From: Trichobilharzia regenti
Taxonomy: Eukaryota > Platyhelminthes > Trematoda > Strigeidida > Schistosomatidae
NCBI GenBank assembly: GCA_944472135.2
Contig: OX235268.1
Span: 12,096,589 to 12,160,588, forward strand
Direction: 5' to 3'
Length of the DNA stretch: 64,000 bases
The notes below the pieces were generated by a model. It had not been told where the DNA came from and searched no databases. It saw only the letters and a program-made list of their open reading frames with translations. Position numbers and translations under genes: made by a program. This document shows positions 21,844 through 33,974 of this stretch, piece by piece (positions within the stretch are counted from its first letter, which is position 1; the number at the start of each line of letters is the position of its first letter).

Positions 21844-24249
21844 AAGTGATAAGACCTGCCGTTTCTTTTCATCCAATTCAGTAAGCGTTTTATTTAAGTA
21901 TTTGACATGCTTATTAATTTTATTTAGCGCAGTGATACCTATGTAACTGTTTAATATAATCAACCTGACTAAGTCCAGAGAGACAAAGTGAGCAAGGTAA
22001 TTTGAGGCTATTACATTTCATTGTTTACCCTCTCAACCACATAAAACATAAATGCTTAATAATTCTGAGCTTGTGTGACGTTATAATCTCATCAATAAGC
22101 CACAACAATGACCCTTATTTCTTCCTATAATGCTGCTTATTCACATGATAATAATGTTATTCACCTCTTAGATGAAAAATAAATATGTGCAAATACATCT
22201 TAGAATGCATCATGGCTTTATGCTGTTGATAAAAGAAACAATGACATATAAAGTCATCATATCATTCTGCTACAATGTATCTGGTTTTATTTGAAAAATA
22301 TTATTCTATCATACAAAATACAACAGGGAGTCAACAGGTGAACCAGTGGGATACATGTCCCGTACAACTTCTGTTATTAACTTCATAATCATTTGTGAAT
22401 CACTCAGAATTATTCACTTCCTACTACAAATACCAGTTACATACAACTTTACTCTTTCATAATATGATGAAACCTAGGGACACTGCAGTTAACATTACCC
22501 CATAGATAAACAAAATACCGTATAAAATGCTTTCAGTGTTCATTGTGACACCTTATGTCTGAAAATGATAAAACGTTTTACTCAGAAGAATTCATTCTAT
22601 GAAGAAAAATCTGAGTTGAAAATCATCACAACAAAACCGTACTACTTGAAACTGATATTTAGTCCAATCCATTGAAAACTTACAACAGGGTAGATCACAG
22701 ATGCCCCGTTTAGTCATACTTGATTGTAATAACTTGTACGATTCAATAATAAAAATATTTGTCATTGAGTCAGAAAGCTGTGTGTGTCAGACATGAAACA
22801 TATAGCATATGAAAGGAAAGTTGAACTTCAATATTTGTACTCCTAAAGATGGTGGTATCTGGGATCTAATTCTTTAACAAAGAAATTTTGGTCACTTATT
22901 ACCTGAACATGTGAACAGTGTAATCATATTCTTGTGGTATTGTTTCCATTCGAGAGACTTATTTGGACTGATTACCATCAAACATACATGGAAACGTTGA
23001 TGAGATTATTTGAATACTTTTCATTCGATCATAAGTTGAAGTTCTGTATTAACCTGCTTGATAATGGAACAGTTGAACTACATTTATAACAGTGTGGTAG
23101 TATTTACTTCCGAAGTGTAACCAATGAAAACGGCTTTATGCAAAAGGAGACTATCATAATACCTAAGACTGACGCCCATCTGAATGACTATGCTGTATAT
23201 GTGAAATTGAAATTTCCTGACTGTGAATATATATTTCGCAAGAGAATATTCTGTTTACTTCGATTTCGTAGTTGATGTAAACTTTTAAATACAACTTACT
23301 CTTCACTTTGAGAAGTCTAATGGTACCTACAACTTGAGAAAACGTGTTTATCATGTGGAACGAGGAACGTAGAATGAACCTTGTCTTACTCAAAATCCAC
23401 AATGTGGCCTGTTTCAAACTGGCTAAAAAATAGTAATATGAATTATGTTGCTGCACTTAAGATGTTCGCCGTATGTGATGCAGGATTACACTGTCGCAAG
23501 AATGCGTTTTGAATTGACGACGCTGAGCGTGGAATGTCTATTCGATTGATGTTTGCTTGACTTCAAACACTTGTTATGTTATTCAGTTAAGTTGTCAGAA
23601 ACCAGAAACTCGCAATTTACTCTGAGCTCTTCCATCTATGTCTACTTTGGTATCTTTAAGATAAGGTACTTTTATGAATCAATGTACGATAGAAAGCATA
23701 TAAGCATAAAGGCAGTGCAGATTCAAATTTTCCTAGTAAGTAATTTTTGATATTTTTACAGCTTGGGGATAACAATGCAACATTTGCTGGTATACTACCT
23801 TTCCTGTATTTTCTAACATAAAATGTGACTCATGCGACGATAATCATTCTGATGGAGTACTAAACGGTTTGAATGTATGGTTATTTATTTGCAATCCAAG
23901 AAGGCCGGTAAATAACGGTTTGATATGCGAATTCATTTGTTTTAATTATCTGCATCTAATGAAAGTAGAGAAACGAAAGTCTGAATAAAATCTACAAAAT
24001 AATGAGGTAGCAATGAGTAGGATGGATAAAAGTTTACAATGATCTTATTATTGATACCGTATACATGCATCATGGATACGTTAACCTTAACAAGAAACGG
24101 TTTATGTAGACCGATCAATTACTTAAATTTACTAGTAGTTCTATACGCCTATCTGCCTTATGAATGTTGTGTAGTTGATTTGTCTGTCATTTCACCATTA
24201 TGTACAAACTGTAACAACTCCACCCTATGTATTCATATCCACACATATA
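21844..24249. other. Left-arm interval without recognised genes
   Basis: AT-rich with small unrecognised ORFs only. It ends exactly at the insertion point of the CR1-like LINE. The mirror interval is 47,644-50,049. Confidence 0.5.
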
Positions 24250-27200
24250 ATAATAATAATAATAATGATTTGCTTTATTCCAAAAACAGTACTTGTGATA
24301 CAGAATGGAATTTTCAGCATTAATCACAATATTGCATCTGATTTCCTCAAATTATAATTAAAATTAATCACACAGAACCTTTTTCACATTTACAATAGAG
24401 GTAGTGTCAAAAACATGCAGCATATAAAATGGAAATAGCAATAATAATGATAACAGCTAGGGTAATAATAATAAGAATACAAGTGAGAATTGCCGTTGGC
24501 TTGTGCCGCACAGTATTGTCAATGTGGTATGAAAATCCTAACATGTTTAAAAATATTGAATATAATGTTCTCTTTACATGATATGGTGAGGGGAAAAACA
24601 AAGATTACAGCCGTCATGGAGTTAAGTTGGTGTTTGCAATTATGAGAGTAAAACAAAGAAGTAACAGGACCATAAATATAATAGAAGTAATAAAAGTAAA
24701 ACTTGAAGGTATGTAAGGATGGATGGAGGAAATTGTTTATTTACTAGATGAAAAAGGTTAGTTAAATCTTGCCTGACACTATTTTCATCACATAAAATAC
24801 ATGCCAAGTATGGTATCATAGAATTCTTATACTTAGACGTGCGAGCATACAGTTTTCTGAAGTTACTCCTTGTTCTACCCGAGGAGATGCAAGGTGAAAG
24901 CTGAGAGTAAAGCGGATGCTCCAAGTCAGACAAAATCCCTTTAGCAAATTTATTGCACGAAGTCAAATGCCTATCGACAACGACGTTAACTATGTGGTCC
25001 ACTGGGACACCACTCACTCTACTGACAGTCTTCAGTATTCTACGAATTGTGACATAGTCTTTTTTAAGCAAACCAGGAAAGAATAAGGGTGAGCAATAAA
25101 GAAGAATGGGTAGGATGCAAGAGTTTACGAACTGTAGGATGAGGGGTTGAGTTATACCCGAGTGTCTTAACTTCTTAATGTAAAATGTCAAGCGGAATAT
25201 TTTACTGGAGATTGCTAAGACATGGGAAGACCAGGAGAGATCAGAAGAGAGAATGAGTCCAAGATACTTAATTTCTGATTTGATTCCTATATCATTGTCG
25301 TCAATTTTACAAGTGTCATGAGAATCGATGACTTCTTTTAACTGTCGTTTACATCTTAAGCTGAAATCAACAGTTTGACACTTAGAAGGATTCAGTTTAA
25401 GACCGTTAGACTCAGACCATTTGCTGACTGCCGATAGAAATCTATTTATTTTAGTACAATCTAGCTGGGAGTTAACAGCCATTGAAACCGTTAAATCATC
25501 AGCATACTTCACAAAGTTTATTTCATCAGAGTGAGGCAAGTCGTGCAAGAAGAAAGAAAAAAGAAAAGGAGAAAGAACAGCACCTTGAGGGACACCAGCT
25601 TCAGTAGGCAATGAGGTGGAGGACTTCCCTTTATATACGGTGTACTGCTTTCTATCTGAGAAGTAGGAATGCAACCAGTTAACAGTCCAACATTCTGTTT
25701 GACTAGCAGCAAGTTTATTTAATAAGATGTCCCTAGGGACCGAGTCGAAAGCAGATGTGTAGTCTAGGAAGGCGCAACGAACAAATTTAGCCCCCTTGTC
25801 TAGACTGGAAGCAATGTTATGATATAAGACGGCAGCTGCATCTAAAGTGCTTCTACTGTGCTTATAGGCAAATTGTTTAGGGTCATTAAAGGATTTAAGC
25901 GAAGGTTCAAGACTAAGTAAAAGTAATTTCTCCATAGTTTTCAAAAAAGGAGACGTAATAGCAATGGGTCTAAATTTGACACATGCTCCAGTAGAAGATT
26001 TAGGTATGGGTACAACTTTAATGTCCTTCCAAACGGCAGGCACAATATTATCGGAAAAAGATTTGTTAAATAGATCAGTAAGAGGGTGACACAGAATATC
26101 AGAACATTTTTTAAAAATAATACTAGGTACATAATCGGGACCTAAGCTCTGGGAAGGGTTTAGAGACTTGAGGCACTTTTGAACATCATTTGTGTTAAAA
26201 CCTGGAAAGGGGCTATTATTAACACAAGTGATGCTGGGAAGCATGGCATTTGAGGGAGAGTAAATAAAAGATTTGTTAAGAGTACATACATCAAAAGAAT
26301 ATGGAATATTGTTCATCTGCTTACCACCAGTGATTTCCTTAAATAGTTTCCACATATTAGAAGGATTTTTGCAGGACATGAATTTCTGGTTATATATTAC
26401 ATTCAACCTCTGCATTTCAGACTTAATTAAGAAGTTAGTTCTTTTTACACCAATTTTATCTTTGATTTTATATAGTTTTTCCTTCTCTCTACGAAGCTTT
26501 TTAAGTTGAGGCGAGGAGAAACGGTCAAATTTGACGAATAGTGTTTCTTTTGGACAACAGATTTCAAAACAGAATTTCAGATAGGATGTAATATTAGAGA
26601 TATTGTCATTAAGTGAATCAACATTAAACCAATCCCATCTTGTGTCACTGAGCATGTTTCTAAGATGATGTACGTTCTCATTTGAGTAGCATCTGTGAAC
26701 AACTTTCTTAGACAAGTTTGAGAGGGCTTTACTGTGTAACTTTCCGTAAATTTTGGGTAAGACTTGTACAATACAATGATCAGAATTGAAGAGCGGGGCT
26801 CTTTTACGAGCTTCGTATATTCCAGAATCATTTACAAATACTAAATCAAGTGAAGTATTTTGTCGAGTTGGGAAATTAACAACATTTGCATGGCCCAGCA
26901 ATGTAATAAAACTGCAGTCGCTAGAGTTGAAGTCGCCGGTCACTATAGATAAGGAGTTACCAAACGAAGCAGCAGCAAAAATAGTGAATTCATCAGCGAA
27001 GATAGATAGTTCTGAGGGACTGCAACAAGGTGTGATATAGATATTTGTGACAAAAACGGAGTTGTATTTGGGTAAGTGTTTAGGTCGACATTTTACAGTT
27101 ATACAGTCAATATTGTCATTTGAGAGTTTGAAGCAGACGTTGTTGGCAGTAGACCACTGAGAATTAATAAAAGTGGCAACACCACCACCTCTCTTCTTCT

Positions 27201-27645
27201 TCGAGCTGCATCGGTCTTGTCTGTAGATTGTGAACCCACTTAAGGAGACTAAATTGTCGTCATTTGAATCATGGAGCCAAGTCTCTTGAAGAGTGATTAC
27301 ACCAGTATTACAATATACATTTGAGTATAATAGAGAATGCAAGTAGTTAATCTTGTTCGATAATGACCTGCAATTTGTGCTCATAACCACAGGAACAGTC
27401 ATCTGATGCATTGGAGTACACTTTAAAGATCTCTGCCAACCTCCATGATGCTTTTTCTTAACGTTATTATATACTCGTAAATCAACGGGTTGAAGACATT
27501 TTAAATAATCGCGAGAGTAAGTAATGCGACTTGGATACATAATTGAATGATTAAAACAAAGTAAATCCGAGGAAAAAGATGCAATATGTAGGATGGAAAT
27601 TTTGGTAGCCCAAGATTTAAGCAGGCCGCCATATGTATATATATA
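24250..27645 (-). mobile_element. Intact-ORF CR1-like LINE, left arm only
   Basis: This 3,396-bp insertion is absent from the right arm, where the uninterrupted target lies near 47,641-47,652. Element sense is minus. The 5' end is near 27,630, starting ggcggcctg after a (TA)n stretch. A single long ORF follows, then a 3' UTR with a tgctgaaaattcca box and a tail of seven or so TTA/TAT units at 24,250-24,266, the microsatellite end usual for CR1 elements. The target is TA-rich (acatatatgc), so the exact duplication cannot be resolved. No ORF1 is present. Uninterrupted coding and an empty site in the other arm make it a recent insertion. Confidence 0.93.
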
Positions 27646-27717
27646 TGCTGGAATAAAGCGTTGAATGTTATATGTGCAGTGGAAGACCATAATAATAGCT
27701 GAATGACATTGACTCAT
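24640..27717 (-). CDS. CR1-like endonuclease-reverse transcriptase, uninterrupted
   Basis: A 1,025-codon ORF with the order expected for a CR1/Jockey-group ORF2. The endonuclease has N115 in the STNCRS box, Q-E-T at 144-146, GDFN at 261-264 and SDH at 312-314. After a basic linker (about 400-480), the reverse transcriptase has FRPIAITSPFLK, the first catalytic Asp at 652 in FLDYTSAFDSV, VPQGAVLSP, and the catalytic YADD at 738-741. A C-terminal region extends to about residue 1,000, and the last residues are leucine-rich. The enzyme would nick target DNA and prime cDNA synthesis on the element RNA. The first roughly 29 codons, including the ATG at 27,717, lie in flanking DNA; the first in-element Met is residue 60. 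No stop or frameshift is seen, so activity is possible though ORF1 is absent. Confidence 0.92.
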   Translation of the reverse strand: MSQCHSAIIMVFHCTYNIQRFIPAYIYTYGGLLKSWATKISILHIASFSSDLLCFNHSIMYPSRITYSRDYLKCLQPVDLRVYNNVKKKHHGGWQRSLKCTPMHQMTVPVVMSTNCRSLSNKINYLHSLLYSNVYCNTGVITLQETWLHDSNDDNLVSLSGFTIYRQDRCSSKKKRGGGVATFINSQWSTANNVCFKLSNDNIDCITVKCRPKHLPKYNSVFVTNIYITPCCSPSELSIFADEFTIFAAASFGNSLSIVTGDFNSSDCSFITLLGHANVVNFPTRQNTSLDLVFVNDSGIYEARKRAPLFNSDHCIVQVLPKIYGKLHSKALSNLSKKVVHRCYSNENVHHLRNMLSDTRWDWFNVDSLNDNISNITSYLKFCFEICCPKETLFVKFDRFSSPQLKKLRREKEKLYKIKDKIGVKRTNFLIKSEMQRLNVIYNQKFMSCKNPSNMWKLFKEITGGKQMNNIPYSFDVCTLNKSFIYSPSNAMLPSITCVNNSPFPGFNTNDVQKCLKSLNPSQSLGPDYVPSIIFKKCSDILCHPLTDLFNKSFSDNIVPAVWKDIKVVPIPKSSTGACVKFRPIAITSPFLKTMEKLLLLSLEPSLKSFNDPKQFAYKHSRSTLDAAAVLYHNIASSLDKGAKFVRCAFLDYTSAFDSVPRDILLNKLAASQTECWTVNWLHSYFSDRKQYTVYKGKSSTSLPTEAGVPQGAVLSPFLFSFFLHDLPHSDEINFVKYADDLTVSMAVNSQLDCTKINRFLSAVSKWSESNGLKLNPSKCQTVDFSLRCKRQLKEVIDSHDTCKIDDNDIGIKSEIKYLGLILSSDLSWSSHVLAISSKIFRLTFYIKKLRHSGITQPLILQFVNSCILPILLYCSPLFFPGLLKKDYVTIRRILKTVSRVSGVPVDHIVNVVVDRHLTSCNKFAKGILSDLEHPLYSQLSPCISSGRTRSNFRKLYARTSKYKNSMIPYLACILCDENSVRQDLTNLFHLVNKQFPPSILTYLQVLLLLLLLYLWSCYFFVLLS

Positions 27718-29509
27718 CTCTTCTCGCCTAATCGACTTGTAATCCTTTATAAATGCGTTTTTGTTTGGTAATACAAAACCCTGTCAATGATCAACAAGTG
27801 ATCCATATGAAATCAACTGTTACATACTCTCTTCATCCAAACTAAGCATAATTAACTACTGTTTATTGGACTTTGTGAACACATTCGCCTCTTTATTCCG
27901 ACGAAATTATAATCTTGAATATCCTTCCTCAGAAAAAATTTCTGCTGAATGGAATCAAAATGTTGTTTTCTTATTTTGGGCAGGCAATATCCTATGAAAG
28001 CACGATTTTGATGACTAAATAATTTCAACTGAGTGGTAAATTAAATTCTTCTTCTATGCGTCTCATCTCAAACTTTTATTCTTCTTCGTGAGAATAACAT
28101 TAATGTTCTAGAAAAGTGTGAATACTGATTGTTGGAATATGCATGAAGGAGTCTACAAAAATACATGAAGTTACATGAAAATTCACAACTTTTTGTATTC
28201 TAATGCAGCTAAGTTAGGATTTGTCTAGTATTCGACTAGATTGTTGAGATAGAAACGAGTTTAGTCTTTGTTTCTATTCGCATTCTGAAAAGCTGGAATT
28301 TTAAAGATTTCTTTGTTGTCTATGCTATAAATGTAATGAACACCAGTGAAAACAAGAAGTGGATATCATTAACTAAAGGACTATCTGCACAAGCTTCTGG
28401 AATTAATTATTCAACTAACCACAAGTGGTAAGTTTCTTAATTTAACTCTTTATGCTTTTATAAGCAACAACTAGAAGCTTCATATGTTGATTTATAATAT
28501 TGTGTGAAACGTTGTTGGGTTGATTTCACTAAGAGCTTTTCAATAAAGAAACTTATTTTTGCATGAAAACTATTTAAATCAATCCAAAATGAATCTGATT
28601 CCAGATAGCTCTGATTTACACCTGCTATCAATTTGAAGAATAAGAAACACGAAATCAACAACCTAATTTGGAAACAAACTAAAATGTATTGCATAAACTG
28701 AGAATCAGTGGAAACCTGAAAATAACTGAACCTCATGAACATTTTCGGTGCAGTTAGGGTGAATAAGCGTGGTATGATAGAAAAAAGTGGGTCTACTTCT
28801 AAGCGTCAGAATGAATTTTCAAAAACGTTTACTAAATCAAGTGACACAAATATAGTCACTGAACTTCAAATGACTAAGGCCTGAAATTTATGAGCAGAAA
28901 AATATATGATATACTCAGCAGAGATGTTGTGAGTAAAGTGGTTGGTCCCTCTACATTCCGAAGTGATGCCATTAATGAATATTTTATATAGGACTGTCTG
29001 CTTCAACGAATGTTTGGAATACGTGCATAGAACTGTTTCGGATACCTCGGCATATTATTAAGGTTCACAAATCATCCACAAACAATGGAACTTTAAATGT
29101 TTATCCCATTTAAATTCTCTTCTTTTTTCCTTCGTTTCATCAACACACGTGCCTTTTTTGAAATCATCATAAAGTATTCTTTGATCGTGATTCAAGACAC
29201 GCGGAATTTATCTCATGTGTTGGTTTGTAGGGATTTTACCGATGGTTTAAAAGGTTTCATGCTCAGTCGATCTCGGCTGTAAATCAGGGTAAACCCTGTG
29301 AGTTTTGGACAGTCACAGTTTGAGATTCTTCATCGGAACGCGCTTACCATGCATTTGACACATTAACTTCTTTTCACATGGTGAGCTCTCAGACCATCAA
29401 GCCAATGGATCCCGATCCAGTGGCCTATCAATTTTAGAATCTGGCAATTCACGACATAGTGTGATCACTAGCAAATTTGTTTCGTTGAATATTTCTCATC
29501 GCGGCCTAT

Positions 29510-29737
29510 GTGCTGCAGCTTACAAGTATCGACTTCCCAACAGAACTCCAGGTATCTACCTACATGAACAGGGCCACCGCTAGTGAGCAATTCATTGAAA
29601 TTATATACTTATTTCATTTGAACAATGAGATCGTCAGCATTGAAGACAATTCCCAGTCGTCGTGTTATTTCGAAATATATGAGGAACACTTACCGAATAT
29701 GCCAGAAACATGCTGCTTATATCCTCCACTTCAGTAA
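29510..29737 (+). CDS. Hypothetical ORF (left copy)
   Basis: Seventy-five codons with fairly balanced amino acid composition, including NEIVSIEDNSQSSCYFEIYE. The mirror is at 45,552-45,779. No domain is recognised and no signals of a complete gene are seen. It may be part of an older repeat. Confidence 0.15.
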   Translation: MLQLTSIDFPTELQVSTYMNRATASEQFIEIIYLFHLNNEIVSIEDNSQSSCYFEIYEEHLPNMPETCCLYPPLQ

Positions 29738-30837
29738 CAAAATACTTATTTTCATAAATTAAGTATCTTAGTGTGCAAGATATTTGTTGATTTCATTGAC
29801 ATGCCTATGGTACATGCTGCTATTCTGCAGTCCCTTCAGAAATGCAACTTTCGGTGAAAACAAAAAAGTGAATAGTAACTCATCACTGCACTTTCATGAA
29901 ACAAGCTTATGAACTCCTCTCTCCATTTATTTGTGTGGCACGCTTCACAATATGTGTTCTTATTTTCGAAGTGTTCACTTATTTATAAATTCAGTCATTC
30001 AATCAATCACTCCAGCCTTCATGCATTGTGGACTTCTTCTGAGGTAGACATAACTTTTGATATAATCAGTTTGTAGAAGGAATTGCACATTGCATACTTT
30101 CGGCTGCTTTTATTTTGAAATGATCAATCTGCGCAAACAAAATTCTTTTAAGGAGACAAAGTGATGGACTTGGCCGGATAAAGTCATGAAATTTGGTGAC
30201 ATTTCTACTGGAACGAAGTGATCGTCTTATTAGAAATATTGTTTCGTATTGCCTAATGTGATGTTATCAAACAGATTTTGAAAATCGGTAACTGTGCACT
30301 TTAGGTCACACAATGCACAAAAGAGTGATGAAATGGTGTAGAAAAGACGTACATTAAACATTGCATTATACATTATACAAAGTCTAGGCGCTCACTTCAG
30401 TTACTCGTAATCAGAATCGCTGGTTGTCATCATTAACTTTCTCACAAAGCGTTCATTTATCACTTGAATCAGACTTCCAGAATATATTCGCCGTTTAATC
30501 GAACTAATAATAATAAACTAAAAACGAGGAAGTTCTGTCTGGTAAAACTGCACTGAAACTACACAAGATCACTTGATTTATATGACATCATCTTCAATTA
30601 AACAGAATTTAGTGGACAGACGGTTCACGAATTGTTATAGGGATTGCAACTGAAGTGATTTAACTGATTTCATATCCTACATAAAGCTTAATTTAAGTGC
30701 CTACGAATGCAGTTAAAGCAATTGAGCTACTCAAGCAATCCGTTTGAATAAACATACTCATTCATGGATTCATGTTTACTTTATGTTTCCTAATTCACAG
30801 TTAAAACGTAATCGCTAGTGCAGTTAGACGGAATATG

Positions 30838-30930
30838 AGCAAAAAATTGTGCTCAAAACGTCATCAGTAAACATTACTGTATAACACTAGGAGACTTTAT
30901 CAAAACAAAATTTACCCAAAATGGAATTCA
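30838..30930 (+). repeat. Dispersed short module, left-arm copy
   Basis: It shares with 61-170 the order of a gctc(a/g)aaacgtcatcag box, an actgtataacact box and a tttatcaaaa box. A tgagca/tgctca inverted pair precedes the core. The mirror is at 44,360-44,450. Confidence 0.45.
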
Positions 30931-31807
30931 TCAAAACAAACATAGTTTACCAACTTACCATGGAATCTACCAATGCCTGTTCTCACAATTTGTCTCTATA
31001 GACTTTGTCATAGTGAATGCCTTTGTTTCGACTACTTAGTGAACACTTCTAACTAAATGCGACAGAATGAAGCTTCAGGTGGTTAATTCTTTGCATTTAA
31101 AACATTACTATTGGTGTTCAGAGACATGCTATCAAGGTTCTTGGGTACTGCGCCCAACATAACTGTAACATAGTGTTGACAGGTTGACTCAGATCCCAGG
31201 GCGATAACCTGTGCCAAACGGACAAAGCTGAAATGGAAAAAAAAACAGCAAAGCCAACTCACCACAGGTATACCCACAGCACAGTTGCACTCATCAATGA
31301 CGACCTACGCCTTCCAGTTAATGGCATCCTCTTGACATCTCGCAACACAATCGCCACTTGCTAGAATGACTCTTGCAGAACGCAACATGACCAGAGCAGT
31401 ACCTCATGATACTCCTTGCACATCCTCTAAGCTATTCACTGACAATTACACTGCAATCGCTTGTCACTCATTCTGCCTCTGTCGTCTACACCCTCGCTCC
31501 TCGGAGTGTGGGAACACAGCCTAAATAGAAACATTCATTCTCAGTCATTGATTCCACAGCTAATCCCTATCTCAGTGTGCATGTCATTCTCAGCACTAGC
31601 CTCCACGGCGTATACGACACATCTGCTGTCTTTAAAATCAATCAATTCATTCACGGATGTACAAGAAGCAAAACAAATTCAGAGGTAATCACGAAGAGCA
31701 ATTTAACAAATTATGCAAAACAACAAGGTACGAAAACAACAAGTAAACACAGTGAATCCAAAAACACCAATTGATATGACACACCACACATATATATAAA
31801 CAGTACA

Positions 31808-32280
31808 AATAACCTCACAGATCGTAATGTCTCGATGTAATTCCTTTGAAGAAGTGCAGGACTTACACCAGTACCCCTGCAACCAATTTCAGGTTGACGA
31901 TTGTAAGTTGAAGAATGTCCGGACACAAACAAGATTAACGAACAATCACATTAATTGGAACCCACTCAATTACTTAACACAACATATGTACAATCAATAC
32001 ATCAAATGCTGTGGATTGTGTCTTGACGACCTACCTTTGAAGAACTGTAGGACTTACAGCAGTACGCCTACATTCCTTCTCAGGTTGATCATACAAGTGG
32101 AAGACTTCCGGACACAAACAAAATTATCAACAGATAGATGAGAGATGATAGCAATTCAGTATATACAACATGAACATATGTGCAGAATAACACACCAAGT
32201 ACGATGGACTGCGCTTCGAGGTACTAATCTTGAAGAAGCAGTACGCCTACAACCCTTCTCATCTATATCCTCAACTCTGA
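31808..32280 (-). repeat. Tandem array of about 189-bp units (left arm)
   Basis: Mirror of 43,009-43,481. Roughly two and a half diverged units share a ttgtttgtgtccgga box, a caacctga box, a gtaggcgtactgctgtaag box and a cttcttcaaagg box. The unit length is 180-189 bp. Confidence 0.75.
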
Positions 32281-32572
32281 ACAGTGACACGCCCATGACA
32301 TCGTATCTTGGAATATAAATGAGTAACAAACATACGACATATCTGACCAACCAAGCGTAGGCACAGAGTAATTTACACCAGCGATAATAACATTCAAATA
32401 GTAACTTGAAATTTGAAAGGGCTTTATTCGTGCAAGTCATTTTAACAATTAAACTCTCAAACACAGTTGGCTTATCCTCACTAAAATGACCATTGACTTT
32501 CGTTCCTTCGAACAGACCAATACTTGCATAGTCATAGCATATGACACTTGAGTTCATGGACGTCACCTTCAA
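32156..32572 (-). CDS. Hypothetical 138-codon ORF (left copy)
   Basis: The longest ORF not tied to a transposon, mirrored at 42,717-43,133. It has a hydrophobic, cysteine-rich middle (about residues 58-90) and its last 40 codons run into the 189-bp tandem unit. I recognise no family. The overlap with tandem DNA argues for a chance ORF or a satellite-derived one. Confidence 0.2.
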   Translation of the reverse strand: MKVTSMNSSVICYDYASIGLFEGTKVNGHFSEDKPTVFESLIVKMTCTNKALSNFKLLFECYYRWCKLLCAYAWLVRYVVCLLLIYIPRYDVMGVSLFRVEDIDEKGCRRTASSRLVPRSAVHRTWCVILHICSCCIY

Positions 32573-32990
32573 TGGCTATGTGTATGGATTATTATAAACA
32601 AAGTATGATGACAGCAAGTGGCAAGTAACTGAAGACTGATGTTACTCATCCAATCACTAAACAGGATACAAGCATGAAAAAAGGTGAAATAATAAACGAT
32701 TATCTATTACACTTGGCTGTGTAATCTTTTACGGTTTTCTTTCACAATAATACAATATCTTTTCTACACTTTTATACGAGCGAAATTCACTCAAACACAA
32801 ATCCTGTTGGAAGATAGTGCTTGTCTTGAAAGTGAAATATTTACTCTACTCTAAACTAGATACGGAGAGAAGCGTTGAACAGTACCGCATAAAACCAAGA
32901 CAGTATAACATATATGACGACCAGGCAGCTGAACTGTAAATTTCACTCATGATACAAATAAAGAACAATAACTTTTCCATCCATAAAATT

Positions 32991-32996
32991 TTTATT
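32991..32996 (-). promoter_or_regulatory. Polyadenylation signal AATAAA for the RGG terminal exon (left)
   Basis: AATAAA on the minus strand about 175 bp after the RGG stop codon, followed by a T-rich stretch. The mirror is at 42,292-42,297. Confidence 0.55.
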
Positions 32997-33168
32997 GTTG
33001 TCAACAATTTATTATAAAAGCAGGGAAAAAGAAGTTGAACAATTTATCGCCAAATAGGAGAAAGAAAAACCAGATTTCAAAAAAACAAGCCCATAATATA
33101 ACACGGCTATCATATTAAAAGTGAGGTAATGAGGTAAAGCAAAGAAGCGGTATAAGCTAATGATGAAA

Positions 33169-33295
33169 CTAGGAAAGAGACAACAGCATTAAATAAGGTC
33201 TTCCGCGACTACCACGATTGATGCCTCCAGTTCCACGTCCCCCTCGTTGACCTCTACTGTAATTGTTATCACCGGAGACATATCCGCTTGTAGGC
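33169..33295 (-). CDS. Terminal exon of an RGG-rich protein (left arm)
   Basis: The 3' part of a coding gene. A pyrimidine-rich tract ending ccttcgag provides a splice acceptor, then 41 codons rich in Gly and Arg (NYSRGQRGGRGTGG, NRGSRGRPY) reach a TAG at 33,169-33,171. RGG and RG repeats are typical of RNA-binding proteins such as hnRNPs. The parent protein is not identified. The exon lies downstream, in the same direction, of the exon-like segment at 37,158-37,419 in the spacer, so the two could belong to one transcript that crosses the spacer-arm boundary. If the acceptor is used at 33,295, one extra base precedes the RGG frame, so another exon or a different phase is needed. Confidence 0.55.
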
Positions 33296-33514
33296 CTCGA
33301 AGGAAAATAAAGTAAATTTGCTTAGAAAAGTATTGAAAAACAGAGCAAATTATTCATGAGTAAACTGATTAAATTAGAAGTCGACCGACCAGATAAAGCT
33401 AATAATAAATAACGTTTTATAAACGCAATGTACTTTTATGTGAAGTTTTATATGCTAGTGACTGACTCCATTGCAACAGAGAATTTCTGTACGGAAGTGA
33501 AGCATTTTAACTTG

Positions 33515-33840
33515 TCACACTTCATGTAGCACACTAAAGCAGAGACAAAGGAGAGGAAAAAGAAATCCGAAATGATTTTGATAAGCAAAAAATTGAGTGA
33601 GAAATAACAGAAACACGGGAAAACATGCGGGTTTAATAGCTATGGCAGAGAGAATGAATCTGTGCCATTGACAAGGACGATTTTGAGTCATATCATCAAA
33701 GCTTGTCTCCAGCCATTGCTTCTTGAAATCCCGGAGACCACAAACAGGCGATCCATACCTGCCTACTTGGCTCAAACTAACCGTTAAAGACTTCATTGAC
33801 TGATTCCATGTTCCAAGTTGACCACCACCAACATTAACTC
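33515..33840 (-). repeat. Dispersed repeat with DMTQNR motif (left arm, inner)
   Basis: A 93-codon ORF on the minus strand starts MKSLTVSLSQVGRYGSP and continues WLETSFDDMTQNRPCQWHR, aligned with the repeat at 21,354-21,843. It lies less than 150 bp from the inner end of the arm. The mirror is at 41,449-41,773. Confidence 0.55.
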
Positions 33841-33974
33841 TTTAAAAACATGATCCTATGACAGAGAACGCTGCCGGTTGAGGAAAGGAATGGCAAGACA
33901 TGCAAAACACATTTCTTAGCCATCTCTTTATATTCCATTGCCTGTTTGAATGTTTCTTAGAAGTCATTAATAAA

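Larger units (their letters stand above)
27646..31080. other. Left-arm interval without recognised genes
   Basis: AT-rich. It contains the short repeat module at 30,838-30,930 and a 75-codon ORF at 29,510-29,737 (mirror 45,552-45,779) of unknown nature. Confidence 0.5.
3710..33973 (+). repeat. Left arm of a giant inverted repeat (palindrome)
   Basis: This stretch is the reverse complement of 41,315-64,000. Paired positions sum to about 75,288 in the inner part, 71,892 in the middle and 67,707 in the outer part. The steps are caused by two insertions present only here (24,250-27,645, and 12,601-15,711 plus one copy of its flanking segment). The inner boundary is sharp: pairing continues through 33,973/41,315 and fails at the next base. 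The outer boundary is not visible, because 3,710 pairs with the last base of the window. Differences between arms are scattered single-base changes, small indels and a (TA)n length change near 9,275/58,428. The near-identity implies a recent duplication or continuing arm-to-arm gene conversion. Confidence 0.97.
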
